Positions 44,008 to 53,038 of a stretch of DNA of 64,000 nt are shown one piece after another. A program made the position numbers and the translations under genes. The stretch is from Pseudomonas borbori. GTDB taxonomy: Bacteria > Pseudomonadota > Gammaproteobacteria > Pseudomonadales > Pseudomonadaceae. How positions within the stretch are numbered: the first letter of the stretch is position 1; each line of letters opens with the position of its first letter. The stretch lies in assembly GCF_900115555.1 (NCBI RefSeq), contig NZ_FOWX01000006.1, forward strand, positions 62,001 through 126,000, written 5' to 3'. The notes under the pieces were generated by a model. The model was not told where the DNA came from. It ran no database searches and was given only the letters and a program-made list of their open reading frames with translations.

Positions 44008-46510
44008 CCTTGGCTGTCGGTTCAGCCTCCATTGGATCCTCAGGCCACCGATGCTTAGGATACCGGCCCTTCAGGTCTTTCTTTACCTCGGCATATGTAT
44101 TGGCCCAGAAGTTCGCTAAATCCTGAGTGACCTGGACAGGTCGTCGTGCTGGCGATAGGAGGTGCAGCAACACACTCTGTCGGCCACCGACGATGCGCGG
44201 TGTTTCAGCCAGCCCAAATAGCTCCTGCAACCTCACGGCGAGTACAGGCGGACGATCTGAGTAGTCGATGGCAATACGCGAACCTGAAGGCACCTGCAGT
44301 GCTTTGGGAGCCAGTTCATCAAGTCGCTGGGGAAGCGGCCAGACCAGCAGTCCCAACAGAATTTTTTGCAGGTCGAGATTGGCAAAATGGCTGAGCCGGC
44401 TTACTTTCCCCAAGTACGGAGCCAGCCATTCCTCAAGCGTGGCAAGCAGTGCAGCATCAGACAGGTCAGGCCACTCACTTCGGCCTTGCTCTTCCAGATC
44501 TAATTGGCGAATAAGCGCAACACGCGCCTGCCATTGGCGTAATTCCGAAGTCCAGGGGAGCAACTCTAAACCCTTGTGGCGAACATGGTCAGATAAAGCC
44601 TTGATGCGCGCGTCCTCATCGAGCCTTAGCAGGGAGTCAGAGCTCAGTACAAGTTCACCCACACAGAGTTGCCTTTCTGCCCTGAGGACACCTTCACGCT
44701 CATCCCACTCGATCTTGTCGCGCCGAACCACTTGCTCAGCAAGCACTGTGTCGAAAAGCTCAGGGGCAAGTGCCGCTGCGAGATAGATGCGCTCTTCGCG
44801 TTGCCCTTGACGACTACCAAGATCAGCGACTACAAGCCAAGGTTGTTTCATGAGTGCGTCCGGCTCACCGAACTGAGCAGCGCGCCCATTTGCGAGCTTG
44901 TAGTCAGCACCACCAGCACGGCGCTGCCGCGCTACGCGGTCGGGGTACGCAAAAGCTAGAAGAGCGCCCAACCAACGCGCATCTTCAGGGTCTGCTACGG
45001 GATCTAGCGCCTGGCCTCTTAGGAGACCTCTGAACTGCCGTGCGAGCTGGCGAGCACGCTGAACTGCACCTCGGCTCGCCCGCGAAGATGTCTCGTTTGC
45101 CATAACCGCTATGCGATCATGAAGATCCGCCCCACTACCGCGAAGGATGTCTTTTTCTCCCAGCAGAGCAGCTATATCGCAAGCAAGTCGACCAAGCCCA
45201 AACGCCTGCCCACGAAGTAAAAGGTGCGCTATTCGCGGGTGCGTTGGCAGCCCGGCCATGGCCTGACCATGAGTGCTAATCACACCCCGTTCATTCAATG
45301 CGCCAAGTCGCGACAGTAAATCACATGCCTGAGCAAATGCTGCTGATGGAGGCGCATCAAGCCAAGCGAGATCTTCGGGCTTAACCCCCCATCGGGCGAG
45401 CTGAAGTGCCAGCCCAGATAGATCTGCCTGCAGAATTTCAGCGGAATCATAAGAAGCTAGGTGGTCATGTTGGTCCTCGGACCAAAGGCGATAGCAAATA
45501 CCTGCCTCAAGGCGTCCCGCTCGACCAGCACGCTGAGTGGCTGCCGCGCGCGAAATCCGTTGCGTGACGAGACGGGTCATACCGCTGGCAGGGTCGAAGC
45601 GAGGCACCCTCGCCATGCCGGCATCAATCACTACACGTACACCATCAATGGTCAGGCTCGTCTCTGCGATATTGGTGGCCAATACCACCTTACGCTTGCC
45701 GGCCGGCGCTGACTCGATAGCTGACCTCTGGGAAGTCAGATCCAACTCACCATGAAGCGGACAAAGCAAGATCTCACTGTGCCCATCAAGGTGCTCAAGA
45801 AGTTGTGCGTGAACGCGACGGATTTCAGCCTGACCCGGTAGAAAGACCAAGACACTGCCGCGTTGATCGGCAATTGCTTGTAGGCACGCATGAACAACCC
45901 TGGGTTCAAGAGCTTCACCAATCTGATAAGGTTTCCCCCAGACCATAGTGACGGGAAACATTCGTCCCTCACTGGTCACGATGGGTGCATCATTCAGCAA
46001 TCTGGAAAGCCGCCCGCCTTCAAGCGTGGCTGACATCAACAGGATCTTCAGGGGATGGCTTTCATCCCGCAGAAGCTCACGCCCATTCAGACATAAAGCG
46101 AGAGCCAGATCAGCATCAAGCGTCCTAAGGTGAAACTCGTCGAATATGACCATCCCTACGCCTTCGAGCGAAGGATCTTCCTGCAGTCTTCGAGACAGAA
46201 TCCCTTCAGTAACTACCTCAATTCTGGTACGAGGCCCGACCTTACTTTCTAACCGGATGCGATAACCCACAGTTTCGCCTACACGCTCCCCCAGCTCACT
46301 TGCTAAACGCTCAGCTGCAGCCCGCGCAGCAAGACGTCGCGGCTCCAACATCAGAATTTTTTGACTACCAAGCCACGACTCAGAAAGCAGTGCTAGCGGG
46401 ACGCGCGTTGTTTTACCCGCACCGGGAGGGGCTTCCAGAACGACTTCATCGCGCGCCAACAAAGCAGTTCGTAATGCCGGGAGAGCGGCGTCGATAGGAA
46501 GTGTATTCAT
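43991..46510 (-). CDS. hrpB: ATP-dependent RNA helicase HrpB, complete island-borne copy
   Basis: An 839-residue DEAH-family helicase. Walker [11 protein letters not shown] is near residue 32, the DEFH box near 118, SATLEG follows, and motif VI is QRAGRAGRLEAG. The HrpB-specific C-terminal domain ends EAEPTAKVKPRS. All parts are continuous. The sequence parallels the resident hrpB along its length but with lower GC and clear divergence, so it came with the island rather than by recent duplication. ATG 46,510 overlaps the TGA that ends the frame reading out of the truncated resident gene. The copy could thus be fed by the resident promoter and supply the lost function. HrpB acts on RNA; its substrate is not well defined. 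Confidence 0.92.
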   Translation of the reverse strand: MNTLPIDAALPALRTALLARDEVVLEAPPGAGKTTRVPLALLSESWLGSQKILMLEPRRLAARAAAERLASELGERVGETVGYRIRLESKVGPRTRIEVVTEGILSRRLQEDPSLEGVGMVIFDEFHLRTLDADLALALCLNGRELLRDESHPLKILLMSATLEGGRLSRLLNDAPIVTSEGRMFPVTMVWGKPYQIGEALEPRVVHACLQAIADQRGSVLVFLPGQAEIRRVHAQLLEHLDGHSEILLCPLHGELDLTSQRSAIESAPAGKRKVVLATNIAETSLTIDGVRVVIDAGMARVPRFDPASGMTRLVTQRISRAAATQRAGRAGRLEAGICYRLWSEDQHDHLASYDSAEILQADLSGLALQLARWGVKPEDLAWLDAPPSAAFAQACDLLSRLGALNERGVISTHGQAMAGLPTHPRIAHLLLRGQAFGLGRLACDIAALLGEKDILRGSGADLHDRIAVMANETSSRASRGAVQRARQLARQFRGLLRGQALDPVADPEDARWLGALLAFAYPDRVARQRRAGGADYKLANGRAAQFGEPDALMKQPWLVVADLGSRQGQREERIYLAAALAPELFDTVLAEQVVRRDKIEWDEREGVLRAERQLCVGELVLSSDSLLRLDEDARIKALSDHVRHKGLELLPWTSELRQWQARVALIRQLDLEEQGRSEWPDLSDAALLATLEEWLAPYLGKVSRLSHFANLDLQKILLGLLVWPLPQRLDELAPKALQVPSGSRIAIDYSDRPPVLAVRLQELFGLAETPRIVGGRQSVLLHLLSPARRPVQVTQDLANFWANTYAEVKKDLKGRYPKHRWPEDPMEAEPTAKVKPRS

Positions 46511-46639
46511 CATGCGCCCGATCTGGCGAAACAATATGTTGATGCTGGCCCGTAGTTAATTGGCTTAGGTTCATGCCAGTAAATCAAGGCGCTCCTTAAT
46601 CGATAGCGGAGCTGCATCAGCAGCGCGCTCAGGTGGCGA

Positions 46640-46733
46640 GTCAACGCCCACAAGTTACATGCTGCAAACTGCCCCCAATACGTCAAGCTTCCCGAGTTAC
46701 AGGATGCAGGAGTCAATGCCGAGTTACGTGATA
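46640..46733 (-). repeat. Right island end with three inverted TTGAC repeats
   Basis: GTCAA (TTGAC on the minus strand, so pointing into the island) occurs at 46,640, 46,682 and 46,712. The outermost block, GGAGTCAATG...GTGATA, mirrors the left end (GGTGTCAATG...TTGATA on the minus strand). GAGTTAC is also repeated at 46,694 and 46,721. These are likely recombinase-binding sites. Confidence 0.55.
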
Positions 46734-49220
46734 GCTTGGGGTAGCGGCCCTTGAGGTCCTTCTTCACCTCGGCGTAGGTGCTGCGCCAGAAATTGCCCAG
46801 ATCCTGGGTCACCTGCACCGGCCGCCGCGCCGGCGACAGCAGGTGCAGCTTGACCACTTGCCGGCCGCCGGCGATGCGCGGCGTCTCGGCCAGGCCGAAA
46901 AGTTCCTGCAGGCGCACCGCCAGCACCGGCGGCTGCTCGCTGTAATCCAGGCCGATGCGCGAGCCGGACGGCACCTGCAAGCTGCGCGGCGCCAGTTCCT
47001 CGAGGCGCTGCGGCAGCGGCCAGGGCAACAGGTTGTGCAGCAGTGCGGACAAATCCAGATTGGCGAAATGGCTGAGGCGCTTGACCTTGCCCAGGTAGGG
47101 TTGCAGCCAGTCCTCCAGGCTGGCGAGCAGCGCCGCATCGCTGACATCCGGCCACTCGCTGACGCCCTTGGCGGCCAGATCCAGTTCACGCAGCAGGGCC
47201 ACGCGCGCCTGCCACTGACGCAGTTCCGGGGTCCAGGACAGCAGCGCCAGGCCCTTGCGCCGCACCAGGCCAAGCAAGGCGCGGCTGCGCGCGGCCTCAT
47301 CCAGGCCGGTCAACGGCTCGCGCTCGAGCACCAATTCACCGACCTTGCGCTGGCGTTCCGCGCGCAGCACGCCTTCGCGTTCGTCCCAGTCCAGCGCCTC
47401 GTGCACGCTGACCTGCTCGGCCAGCACCGTCTCGAACAACTGCGGCTCAAGGTCGGCGGCCAAGTAGATGCGTTCCTCGCGCTGGCCTTGGCGGCTGCCG
47501 AGATCGGCCAGCACCAACCATTCATGCTTCATCAGTGCATCGGCCTCGGCGAACAGCGCCGCACGGCCGTTGGCCAGGCGGTATTCGGCGCCGCCCGCGC
47601 GGCGCTGTTGGGCCACCCGATCAGGGTAGGCGAACGCCAGCAAGGCGCCGAGCCAGCGCGGGTGTTCGGGGTCGGCAACCGGAGTGCCTACTGGGCTGCG
47701 CTTGAGATAGCCCTGGAACTGCCGGGCCAACTGCCGCGCCCGCTGCACCCCGCCTTGGCCGCCACTCCGGTGGCTGCCACGCGCGGTCTTGCTCTCGCCG
47801 CTGAGCAAGGCGATGCGGCTGTGCAAATCGGCGCCCGCGCCTCTCAGAATGTCGCGCTCGCCGAGCAAGGCGGCCAGGTCGCAGGCCAGCGCCCCCAGGC
47901 CCAGGGCCTGGCCGCGCAGCAGCAGGGGGGCGATGCGCGGATGCGCCGGCAATTCGGCCATGGCCTGGCCGTGGGCCGTCAGCACCCCGCGCTGATCCAG
48001 CGCGCCGAGGCGGGTCAGCAGGTCCAGCGCCTGGGCATAGGCCGCGGCCGGTGGCGGGTCGAGCCAGGTCAGTTCCGCCGGGGTCACGCCCCAGCGCGCC
48101 AGCTGCAGGGCCAAGCCGGCCAGGTCGGCCTGGAGGATTTCCGCCGCACCGTAGGCGGCGAGCTGCTCGTGCTGGTGCTGCGACCACAGGCGATAGCAAC
48201 TGCCCGGCTGCAAGCGCCCGGCACGGCCGGCACGCTGGGTGGCGCTGGCGCGGGAGATGCGCTGGGTATCCAGGCGGGTCATGCCGCTGCCCGGATCGAA
48301 GCGCGGCACCCGCGCCAGGCCGGCGTCCACCACGACGCGCACGCCGTCGATGGTCAGGCTGGTCTCGGCGATATTGGTCGCCAGCACCACCTTGCGCGTG
48401 CCGGCCGGCGCGGGTTCGATGGCCGCGCGCTGGGCGCTGAGGTCCAGCTCGCCATGCAGCGGACACAGCAGTATCTCGCTGCGCCCGGCCAGGGCCTCGG
48501 CCAACTGCTCGTTGACCCGGCGGATCTCCGCCTGCCCGGGGAGGAACACCAGCAGGCTGCCCGGCTCGTCGGCCAGCGCCTGCAACACCGTCTGCACCAC
48601 CCTGGGTTCGAGCCACTCGCCGGGTTGATAGGGCGCACCCCAGCGCAGCTCCACCGGGAACATGCGCCCCTCGCTGCGCAGCACCGGCGCATCGGCGAGC
48701 AGCGCGGCCAGCTTCTCGCCTTCCAGCGTCGCCGACATCAGCAACACCTTGAGCGCCGGCTCGCCGGAATCCTCGCCGCGCAACATGCTGCGGCCGTTGA
48801 GACACAGGGCCAAAGCCAGGTCGGCATCCAGGCTGCGCTCACGCATTCGTCGAAGATCACCAGGCCGATCCCTTCCAGCGCCGGATCGTCCTGCAGGCGG
48901 CGGGCGAGAATACCCTCGGTGACCACCTCGATACGGGTGCGCGGGCCGACCTTGCTGTCCAGACGGATGCGGTAGCCGACGGTCTCGCCGACCGCCTCGC
49001 CCAGCTCGCTGGCCAGGCGTTCGGCGGCGGCCCGCGCGGCCAGACGCCGTGGTTCGAGCATGATGATGCGCTGCCCGGCCAGCCAGGGTTCGTCCAGCAG
49101 CGCCAGCGGCACGCGGGTGGTCTTGCCGGCGCCGGGCGGGGCCTCCAGCACCGCTTCGTGACGGCTCGCCAGGGCTTGGCGCAGCGCGGGTAACAGGACG
49201 TCGATAGGCAAGGAATTCAT
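46734..49220 (-). pseudogene. hrpB: Resident hrpB, truncated by the island and frameshifted at the DExH box
   Basis: It starts [19 protein letters not shown] at ATG 49,220 with Walker [11 protein letters not shown] intact. At about 48,840-48,853 the reading frame breaks exactly after IFDE: the bases read GACGAATGCGTGAGCGC where an intact DEFHER-type motif needs one base more. The other frame resumes [16 protein letters not shown] and runs in good HrpB sequence to KGRYPK at 46,734. The island begins there and replaces the last about 20 codons. Without the shift, translation would continue about 74 codons into the island and stop at the start of the second hrpB. Two independent lesions make this copy non-functional. 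Confidence 0.88.
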
Positions 49221-49360
49221 GCGGGCTCCAATCTGGCCGGCGATTATAGCGGCGAACCGCCACCCTGCTCTGCAGGTCTTAATTCAGTCATATCAATGCG
49301 CAGCAGTTTTGCCACAGCCGGCTTGCTATAGTTGCGCCAACTTTTCCCTGGAGGTGCTCG

Positions 49361-49780
49361 ATGCGCACGCAATCCCGCATTATCGGCAGCGTTCTCGCCG
49401 TCGCCCTGTTCACCCAACTGAGCGCCTGCGGCACCCTGTTCTTCCCCGATCGGCGCGGCCAGATCGACGGCCGGATCGACCCGGTGGTGGCGGCGCTGAA
49501 TGCCATCGGCATCCTGTTCTACGTGATCCCCGGCCTGATCGCCTTCGGCATCGACTTCGCCACCGGCGCCATCTACCTGCCGAACGGGCACAGCGCCCAG
49601 ATCGACCCGCAAGAGTTGCGCAAGGTCGTGGATGCCGAGGGCAAGATCGACCACGCCCGGCTCAAGGCCCTGATCGAACAGCACACCGGCCACAGCCTGC
49701 CGCTCGACGACCCGCGCCTGATCCACAGCAGCGCCAGCGCCGAACAACTGGCGGCTTACGGTCTGCGTCCGGCCGCTTGA
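49361..49780 (+). CDS. Putative lipoprotein of YceK/YidQ-like layout
   Basis: A 139-residue protein with a signal peptide ending in LSAC (lipidation at about Cys23), then GTLFFPDRRGQIDGRIDP. A hydrophobic segment follows (LNAIGILFYVIPGLIAFGIDFATGAIYLP) that could span or lie in the membrane, and the tail is soluble. The CGT-x-pattern and short hydrophobic core resemble small YceK-type lipoproteins; the function is unknown. GGAGGT precedes the ATG. It is divergent from hrpB. Confidence 0.75.
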   Translation: MRTQSRIIGSVLAVALFTQLSACGTLFFPDRRGQIDGRIDPVVAALNAIGILFYVIPGLIAFGIDFATGAIYLPNGHSAQIDPQELRKVVDAEGKIDHARLKALIEQHTGHSLPLDDPRLIHSSASAEQLAAYGLRPAA

Positions 49781-49844
49781 ACCTGACCCAGCACAATCCT
49801 GGCCGGGCCCTCGTGGCCCGGCCTGCTAGCGAGAGCAAGATCCT

Positions 49845-50732
49845 GTGAGCATACCGCCGCAGCACGCCCGCCTGATGCGTCAGGCCACCTTGGCGGCGCT
49901 GGCCGTGGCCTTGACCCTGGCCCTGGCCAAAGCCATCGCCTGGTGGTTGAGCGGCTCGGTCAGCCTGCTGGCCGGCCTCACCGACTCGCTGCTGGATGGC
50001 GCCGCCTCCCTGCTCAACCTGATCGCCGTGCACTACGCCTTGCGCCCGGCGGACGAAGACCATCGCTACGGCCACGGCAAGGCCGAGGCCCTGGCCGGAC
50101 TCGCCCAGGCGCTGTTCATCGGTATCAGTGCGCTGCTGGTCGGCGCGCATGGCCTGGAGCGCCTGCTCAACCCGCAGCCGCTTGGCGCGGCGACCCTGGG
50201 CGTGGCGGTGATGTTACTGTCGCTGGCGCTGACTGCCGCCCTGCTGCTGTTCCAGCACCACGTGGTGCGCGAAACCGGCTCCACCGCGATTCGCGCCGAC
50301 TCGCTGCACTACCGCTCCGACCTGCTGCTCAACGCCAGCATCCTGCTCGCCCTGCTGCTGGCCAGCTTCGGCTGGCCACAACTGGATGCGCTGTTCGGTA
50401 TCGGCATTGCCCTCTTCATCCTCTGGAGTGCAGTGAGCATCGCCCGCGAGGCCTCGGCCGTGCTGATGGACAAGGAGCTGGCGCCGGAGCTCAGCGAGCG
50501 CATGCACCTGTTGGCCTGCGGCATACCCGGGGTGCGCGGCGTACATGACCTGCGCACGCGCATGTCCGGCACCCGCTGGTTCGTCCAGTTGCACGTGGAG
50601 TTGCCCGGCGAGCTGAGCCTGTTGCAGGCCCATGAGCTCTGTGTGCAGGTGGAATACGCGATTCGCGCCGAATTCACCCGCGCCGAAGTGCTGGTGCATG
50701 CCGATCCGCTCGACCCGGCCAGCCCTCGATGA
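49845..50732 (+). CDS. fieF: Cation diffusion facilitator, FieF (YiiP) type
   Basis: A 295-residue CDF transporter with six transmembrane helices. The tetrahedral metal site of the family is visible: TDSLLD in helix 2 (Asp-x-x-x-Asp) and HYRSDLLLN in helix 5 (His-x-x-x-Asp). This DD-HD set is shared by Zn/Fe exporters of the FieF group. A cytoplasmic metal-sensing domain (about 210-290) with late His residues follows. It should export divalent zinc or iron against protons. The start is GTG at 49,845 with GAGAGCAAG upstream; no nearer ATG fits the family's N-terminus. Confidence 0.9.
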   Translation: MSIPPQHARLMRQATLAALAVALTLALAKAIAWWLSGSVSLLAGLTDSLLDGAASLLNLIAVHYALRPADEDHRYGHGKAEALAGLAQALFIGISALLVGAHGLERLLNPQPLGAATLGVAVMLLSLALTAALLLFQHHVVRETGSTAIRADSLHYRSDLLLNASILLALLLASFGWPQLDALFGIGIALFILWSAVSIAREASAVLMDKELAPELSERMHLLACGIPGVRGVHDLRTRMSGTRWFVQLHVELPGELSLLQAHELCVQVEYAIRAEFTRAEVLVHADPLDPASPR

Positions 50733-50843
50733 TCGCCGCGGTTGCGACCAGAACCCGCCTGCGTTCGGGGGCCGTCAAAGGCATCGCCAAGCGCATTTCC
50801 CGCTTATGCTGAGAGGGCGTATCAGCTCTGTGGAGCCGGCCCC

Positions 50844-51599
50844 ATGAAGAAGCCCAGCCTCGAGACGCTTTATCGCGAGCACCAACCCGAAGCGATCAAG
50901 AAGCGCCTGAACCACAAGAACGAACCGCAAACCATCTCCGATGCCGTACTCGGCGGCATCGACGGTTGCGTCACCACCTTTGCCATAGTCGCCGGTGCCG
51001 TCGGTGCGGGCTTCTCCGCCTCGGTCGCGCTGATCATGGGCTTCGCCAACCTGTTTGCCGATGGCTTCAGCATGGCCGTGAGCAACTACGAGGCGATCAA
51101 GGCCCAGCGCGAGTTCCGCGAACAGGCCCGGCGCATGGAAGAGGAACACATCGACAAGGTGCCCGCCGGCGAACGCGAAGAAATCCGCCAGTTGTTCTCC
51201 CGCAAGGGCTTCAGCGGCAGCATCCTCGAGGCGATCGTCACCACCATCAGCCAAGATCGCCAGCTCTGGGTGGAAACCATGCTCATCGAAGAACACGGCC
51301 TGCAGACCGTCGAACTGAACCCCACCCGCTCGGCCGCCGTGACCTTCACGACCTTCCTGATCGCCGGCGCCATCCCCTTGTTGCCGTTGTTCTTCACCAG
51401 CCTGGGCATCCAGCGCCAATTCTTCCTGAGCACGGCCCTGGCCGCGGCGGTGTTCTTTTCCATCGGCATGCTGAAGAGCCTGGTGTTCGCCCAACCGCTG
51501 CTGCGCGCCGGCCTCGGCACTCTGCTCACCGGCGGTGCGGCGGCCGCCCTGGCGTACCTGACCGGATACCTGCTGCGTTATGTGTTCGGCATCGAATGA
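50844..51599 (+). CDS. VIT1/CCC1-family predicted iron/manganese transporter
   Basis: A 251-residue protein. It opens with a soluble amphipathic stretch, then the VIT signature DAVLGGIDGCVTTFAIVAG. GFANLFADGFSMAVSNYEAIKA follows, with the conserved Asp, Ser and Asn that line the metal path. A cytoplasmic acidic helical region (about 85-150, EREEIRQLF) and three C-terminal membrane helices complete the fold. Members move Fe2+ or Mn2+ against protons. Its location next to fieF suggests a small metal-handling cluster. A strong terminator follows 23 bases after the stop. Confidence 0.87.
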   Translation: MKKPSLETLYREHQPEAIKKRLNHKNEPQTISDAVLGGIDGCVTTFAIVAGAVGAGFSASVALIMGFANLFADGFSMAVSNYEAIKAQREFREQARRMEEEHIDKVPAGEREEIRQLFSRKGFSGSILEAIVTTISQDRQLWVETMLIEEHGLQTVELNPTRSAAVTFTTFLIAGAIPLLPLFFTSLGIQRQFFLSTALAAAVFFSIGMLKSLVFAQPLLRAGLGTLLTGGAAAALAYLTGYLLRYVFGIE

Positions 51600-51622
51600 T
51601 GCGATGCCTTGGGCACCGCCCA

Positions 51623-51656
51623 GAAAAAAGGGAGACCTGGCGGTCTCCCTTTTTTC
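51623..51656. terminator. Rho-independent terminator after the VIT-family gene
   Basis: A perfect stem AAAAAAGGGAGACC / GGTCTCCCTTTTTT with a 4-base loop. Flanking A and T runs allow it to work in both directions. The 290 bases from here to the Lrp start contain no gene; the last 100 are AT-rich and probably hold the lrp promoter. Confidence 0.93.
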
Positions 51657-51945
51657 TTGCCCGGGGCAAGTGTCCGTTACTGGCAATTCTGTCGCCGCTT
51701 TCGTCGCCCGCCTGGTTGGGCAGTGCGGACCCGGGTGCCGTGACGGCCGGGTAGGGCCGGCGGCGCCGGTTCGCCTGGTTGAGCGAGCCGGGTGGACCTG
51801 TCGTCCGGGCCGTGAAACTGAGGTAAAGATTACCGAAGCAGGCGCAGTGAAAGATTGCGAATATTGCTGAATAACCTGCCGCTTGCGCAATTTTTAACTA
51901 ACAGCGCATGATTATCAGCATTCAAACAATGAAAGCGCGCCAAAC

Positions 51946-52425
51946 ATGACCAGACTCGACCGCTACGACCTGAATATCCTCGCCGAACTGCAACGTGATG
52001 CCACCCTGTCCAATCAGGATCTGGCCGAGCGCATCGGCCTGTCGCCCTCACCCTGTTCGCGACGGGTCAAGCAACTGGAGGACGACGGCTACATCCTCGG
52101 CCAGGTCGCCCTGCTGGATCGCAAGAAGCTCGGCCTGACCCTCACCGCCTATGTCCTGATCGGCATGGACAAACACACCCCCGAGCGCTTCGAGCACTTC
52201 CAGCAGATAATCCGCCAATGCCCGGAAGTGCTGGAATGCAGCCTGGTCACCGGCATGGATGCCGACTACCAGCTCAAGGTGGTAGTGCCGGACATGGACC
52301 ATTACCAACAGCTTCTGCTCGGCACCCTGACCCGCATCGAGGGCGTTTCCAGCGTGCGTTCGAGCTTCGTTTTGCAGCAGATCCTCTCCAACACCCAGTT
52401 GCCGCTGCAACACCTGCGCAATTGA
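51946..52425 (+). CDS. Lrp/AsnC-family transcriptional regulator
   Basis: A 159-residue regulator. The N-terminal helix-turn-helix opens LDRYDLNILAELQRDATLSNQDLAERIGLS, with the recognition helix SPCSRRVKQLEDDGYI. A RAM ligand-binding domain (about 70-150) follows, with the conserved VTGMDADYQLKVVV strand. It would form octamers and respond to an amino acid. The target genes are not evident; no amino acid metabolism gene adjoins it. ATG 51,946 has no strong ribosome-binding site (GCGCGCCAAAC). Confidence 0.9.
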   Translation: MTRLDRYDLNILAELQRDATLSNQDLAERIGLSPSPCSRRVKQLEDDGYILGQVALLDRKKLGLTLTAYVLIGMDKHTPERFEHFQQIIRQCPEVLECSLVTGMDADYQLKVVVPDMDHYQQLLLGTLTRIEGVSSVRSSFVLQQILSNTQLPLQHLRN

Positions 52426-52445
52426 GCGGCACTTACCGACGGTCG

Positions 52446-52473
52446 CTGACAAGCCCTGAGGCTGGCGTATAAT
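52446..52473 (+). promoter_or_regulatory. Sigma-70-type promoter of the DUF2788 gene
   Basis: CTGACA at 52,446 and a perfect TATAAT at 52,468 are separated by 16 bases, about 90 bases before the next start codon. The match to the housekeeping consensus is good. Confidence 0.6.
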
Positions 52474-52564
52474 CGCCGGCTCTTTGCTAACCCGGCTGCA
52501 ATCCGGGGCGACTGCGCACGCCCCACTGCCATGGCCGGCCCGATGTCAGCCAATTGAGGTCACG

Positions 52565-52768
52565 ATGGATCCGCAAGCATTCGAAGAGTTGATGATGACC
52601 GTGCTGGTCGGCGGCCTGGTGCTGTTCATGGCATTCATCGTCTGGGACCTGGCGAAGAAGTCCAAGGCCGGACGCTTCGGCACCATGATCCTGTTCCTCG
52701 CCCTGGGTCTGGGCGTACTCGGCTTTGTCATCAAGACCGTGGTGATCGCCGGAATGGAAGGCGTCTGA
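52565..52768 (+). CDS. DUF2788-family small membrane protein
   Basis: A 67-residue protein with two transmembrane helices (about 10-29 and 40-62). They are separated by a basic loop WDLAKKSKAGRFGTM, the layout of the DUF2788 family found in gammaproteobacteria. The function is unknown. GAGGTCACG precedes ATG 52,565, and a clear promoter lies upstream. The following 270 bases up to rluE hold only imperfect inverted repeats (AGGAGGGGCTTCAGCCGCGAA type, REP-like). Confidence 0.8.
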   Translation: MDPQAFEELMMTVLVGGLVLFMAFIVWDLAKKSKAGRFGTMILFLALGLGVLGFVIKTVVIAGMEGV

Positions 52769-53038
52769 GCGGTTATTGAAAAGTCCCCCGGGGGCACAAC
52801 CGGACGGCGTTTAGCTGCAGATCGTGGCGTTGGCCGCGTCAGGTTGGCATGGCCAACCCAACGCATCGCCCCGAGGTCGGGCCGCCTGCAAGAGCCGGCA
52901 ACGTCACGCGCCTGTCGTAGGAGGGGCTTCAGCCGCGAATTCTTCGCAGCACAGCCAAAGCTCGGCGACTGAAGCGCCACGTCGCCCGGCCGCTCCAACG
53001 CAGCGGGCATTCTGATCGAATGCGCAAAAAACCACGCC

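Larger units (their letters stand above)
29876..46733. mobile_element. Recombinase-bearing genomic island inserted in the 3' end of hrpB
   Basis: The boundaries are set by the two broken ends of the resident hrpB. Base composition is visibly lower in GC than both flanks, and codon use differs. Short related direct sequences lie at the ends (ACGCGGTATC at 29,876 and ACGTGATAGC at 46,726, 7 of 10 identical). Both ends carry imperfect inverted repeats with TTGAC motifs. Contents: an orphan gene, a type I R-M set, a short gene plus three tyrosine-recombinase-family genes, an IS66 remnant, and a complete hrpB. The recombinase operon is the likely mobility module. A defence cargo (R-M) on such an element is typical; the carried replacement copy of the target gene is the notable part. 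Confidence 0.85.

Noticed and set aside
46510..46733. The 74-codon readthrough of resident hrpB into the island as a genuine protein domain
   Set aside because: The stretch is the island's terminal repeat region, low in GC and not protein-like; it exists only because no stop occurs before 46,510.
29720..46760. Prophage or conjugative element
   Set aside because: No capsid, portal, terminase, lysis, relaxase or mating-pair genes are present; only recombinases and cargo.
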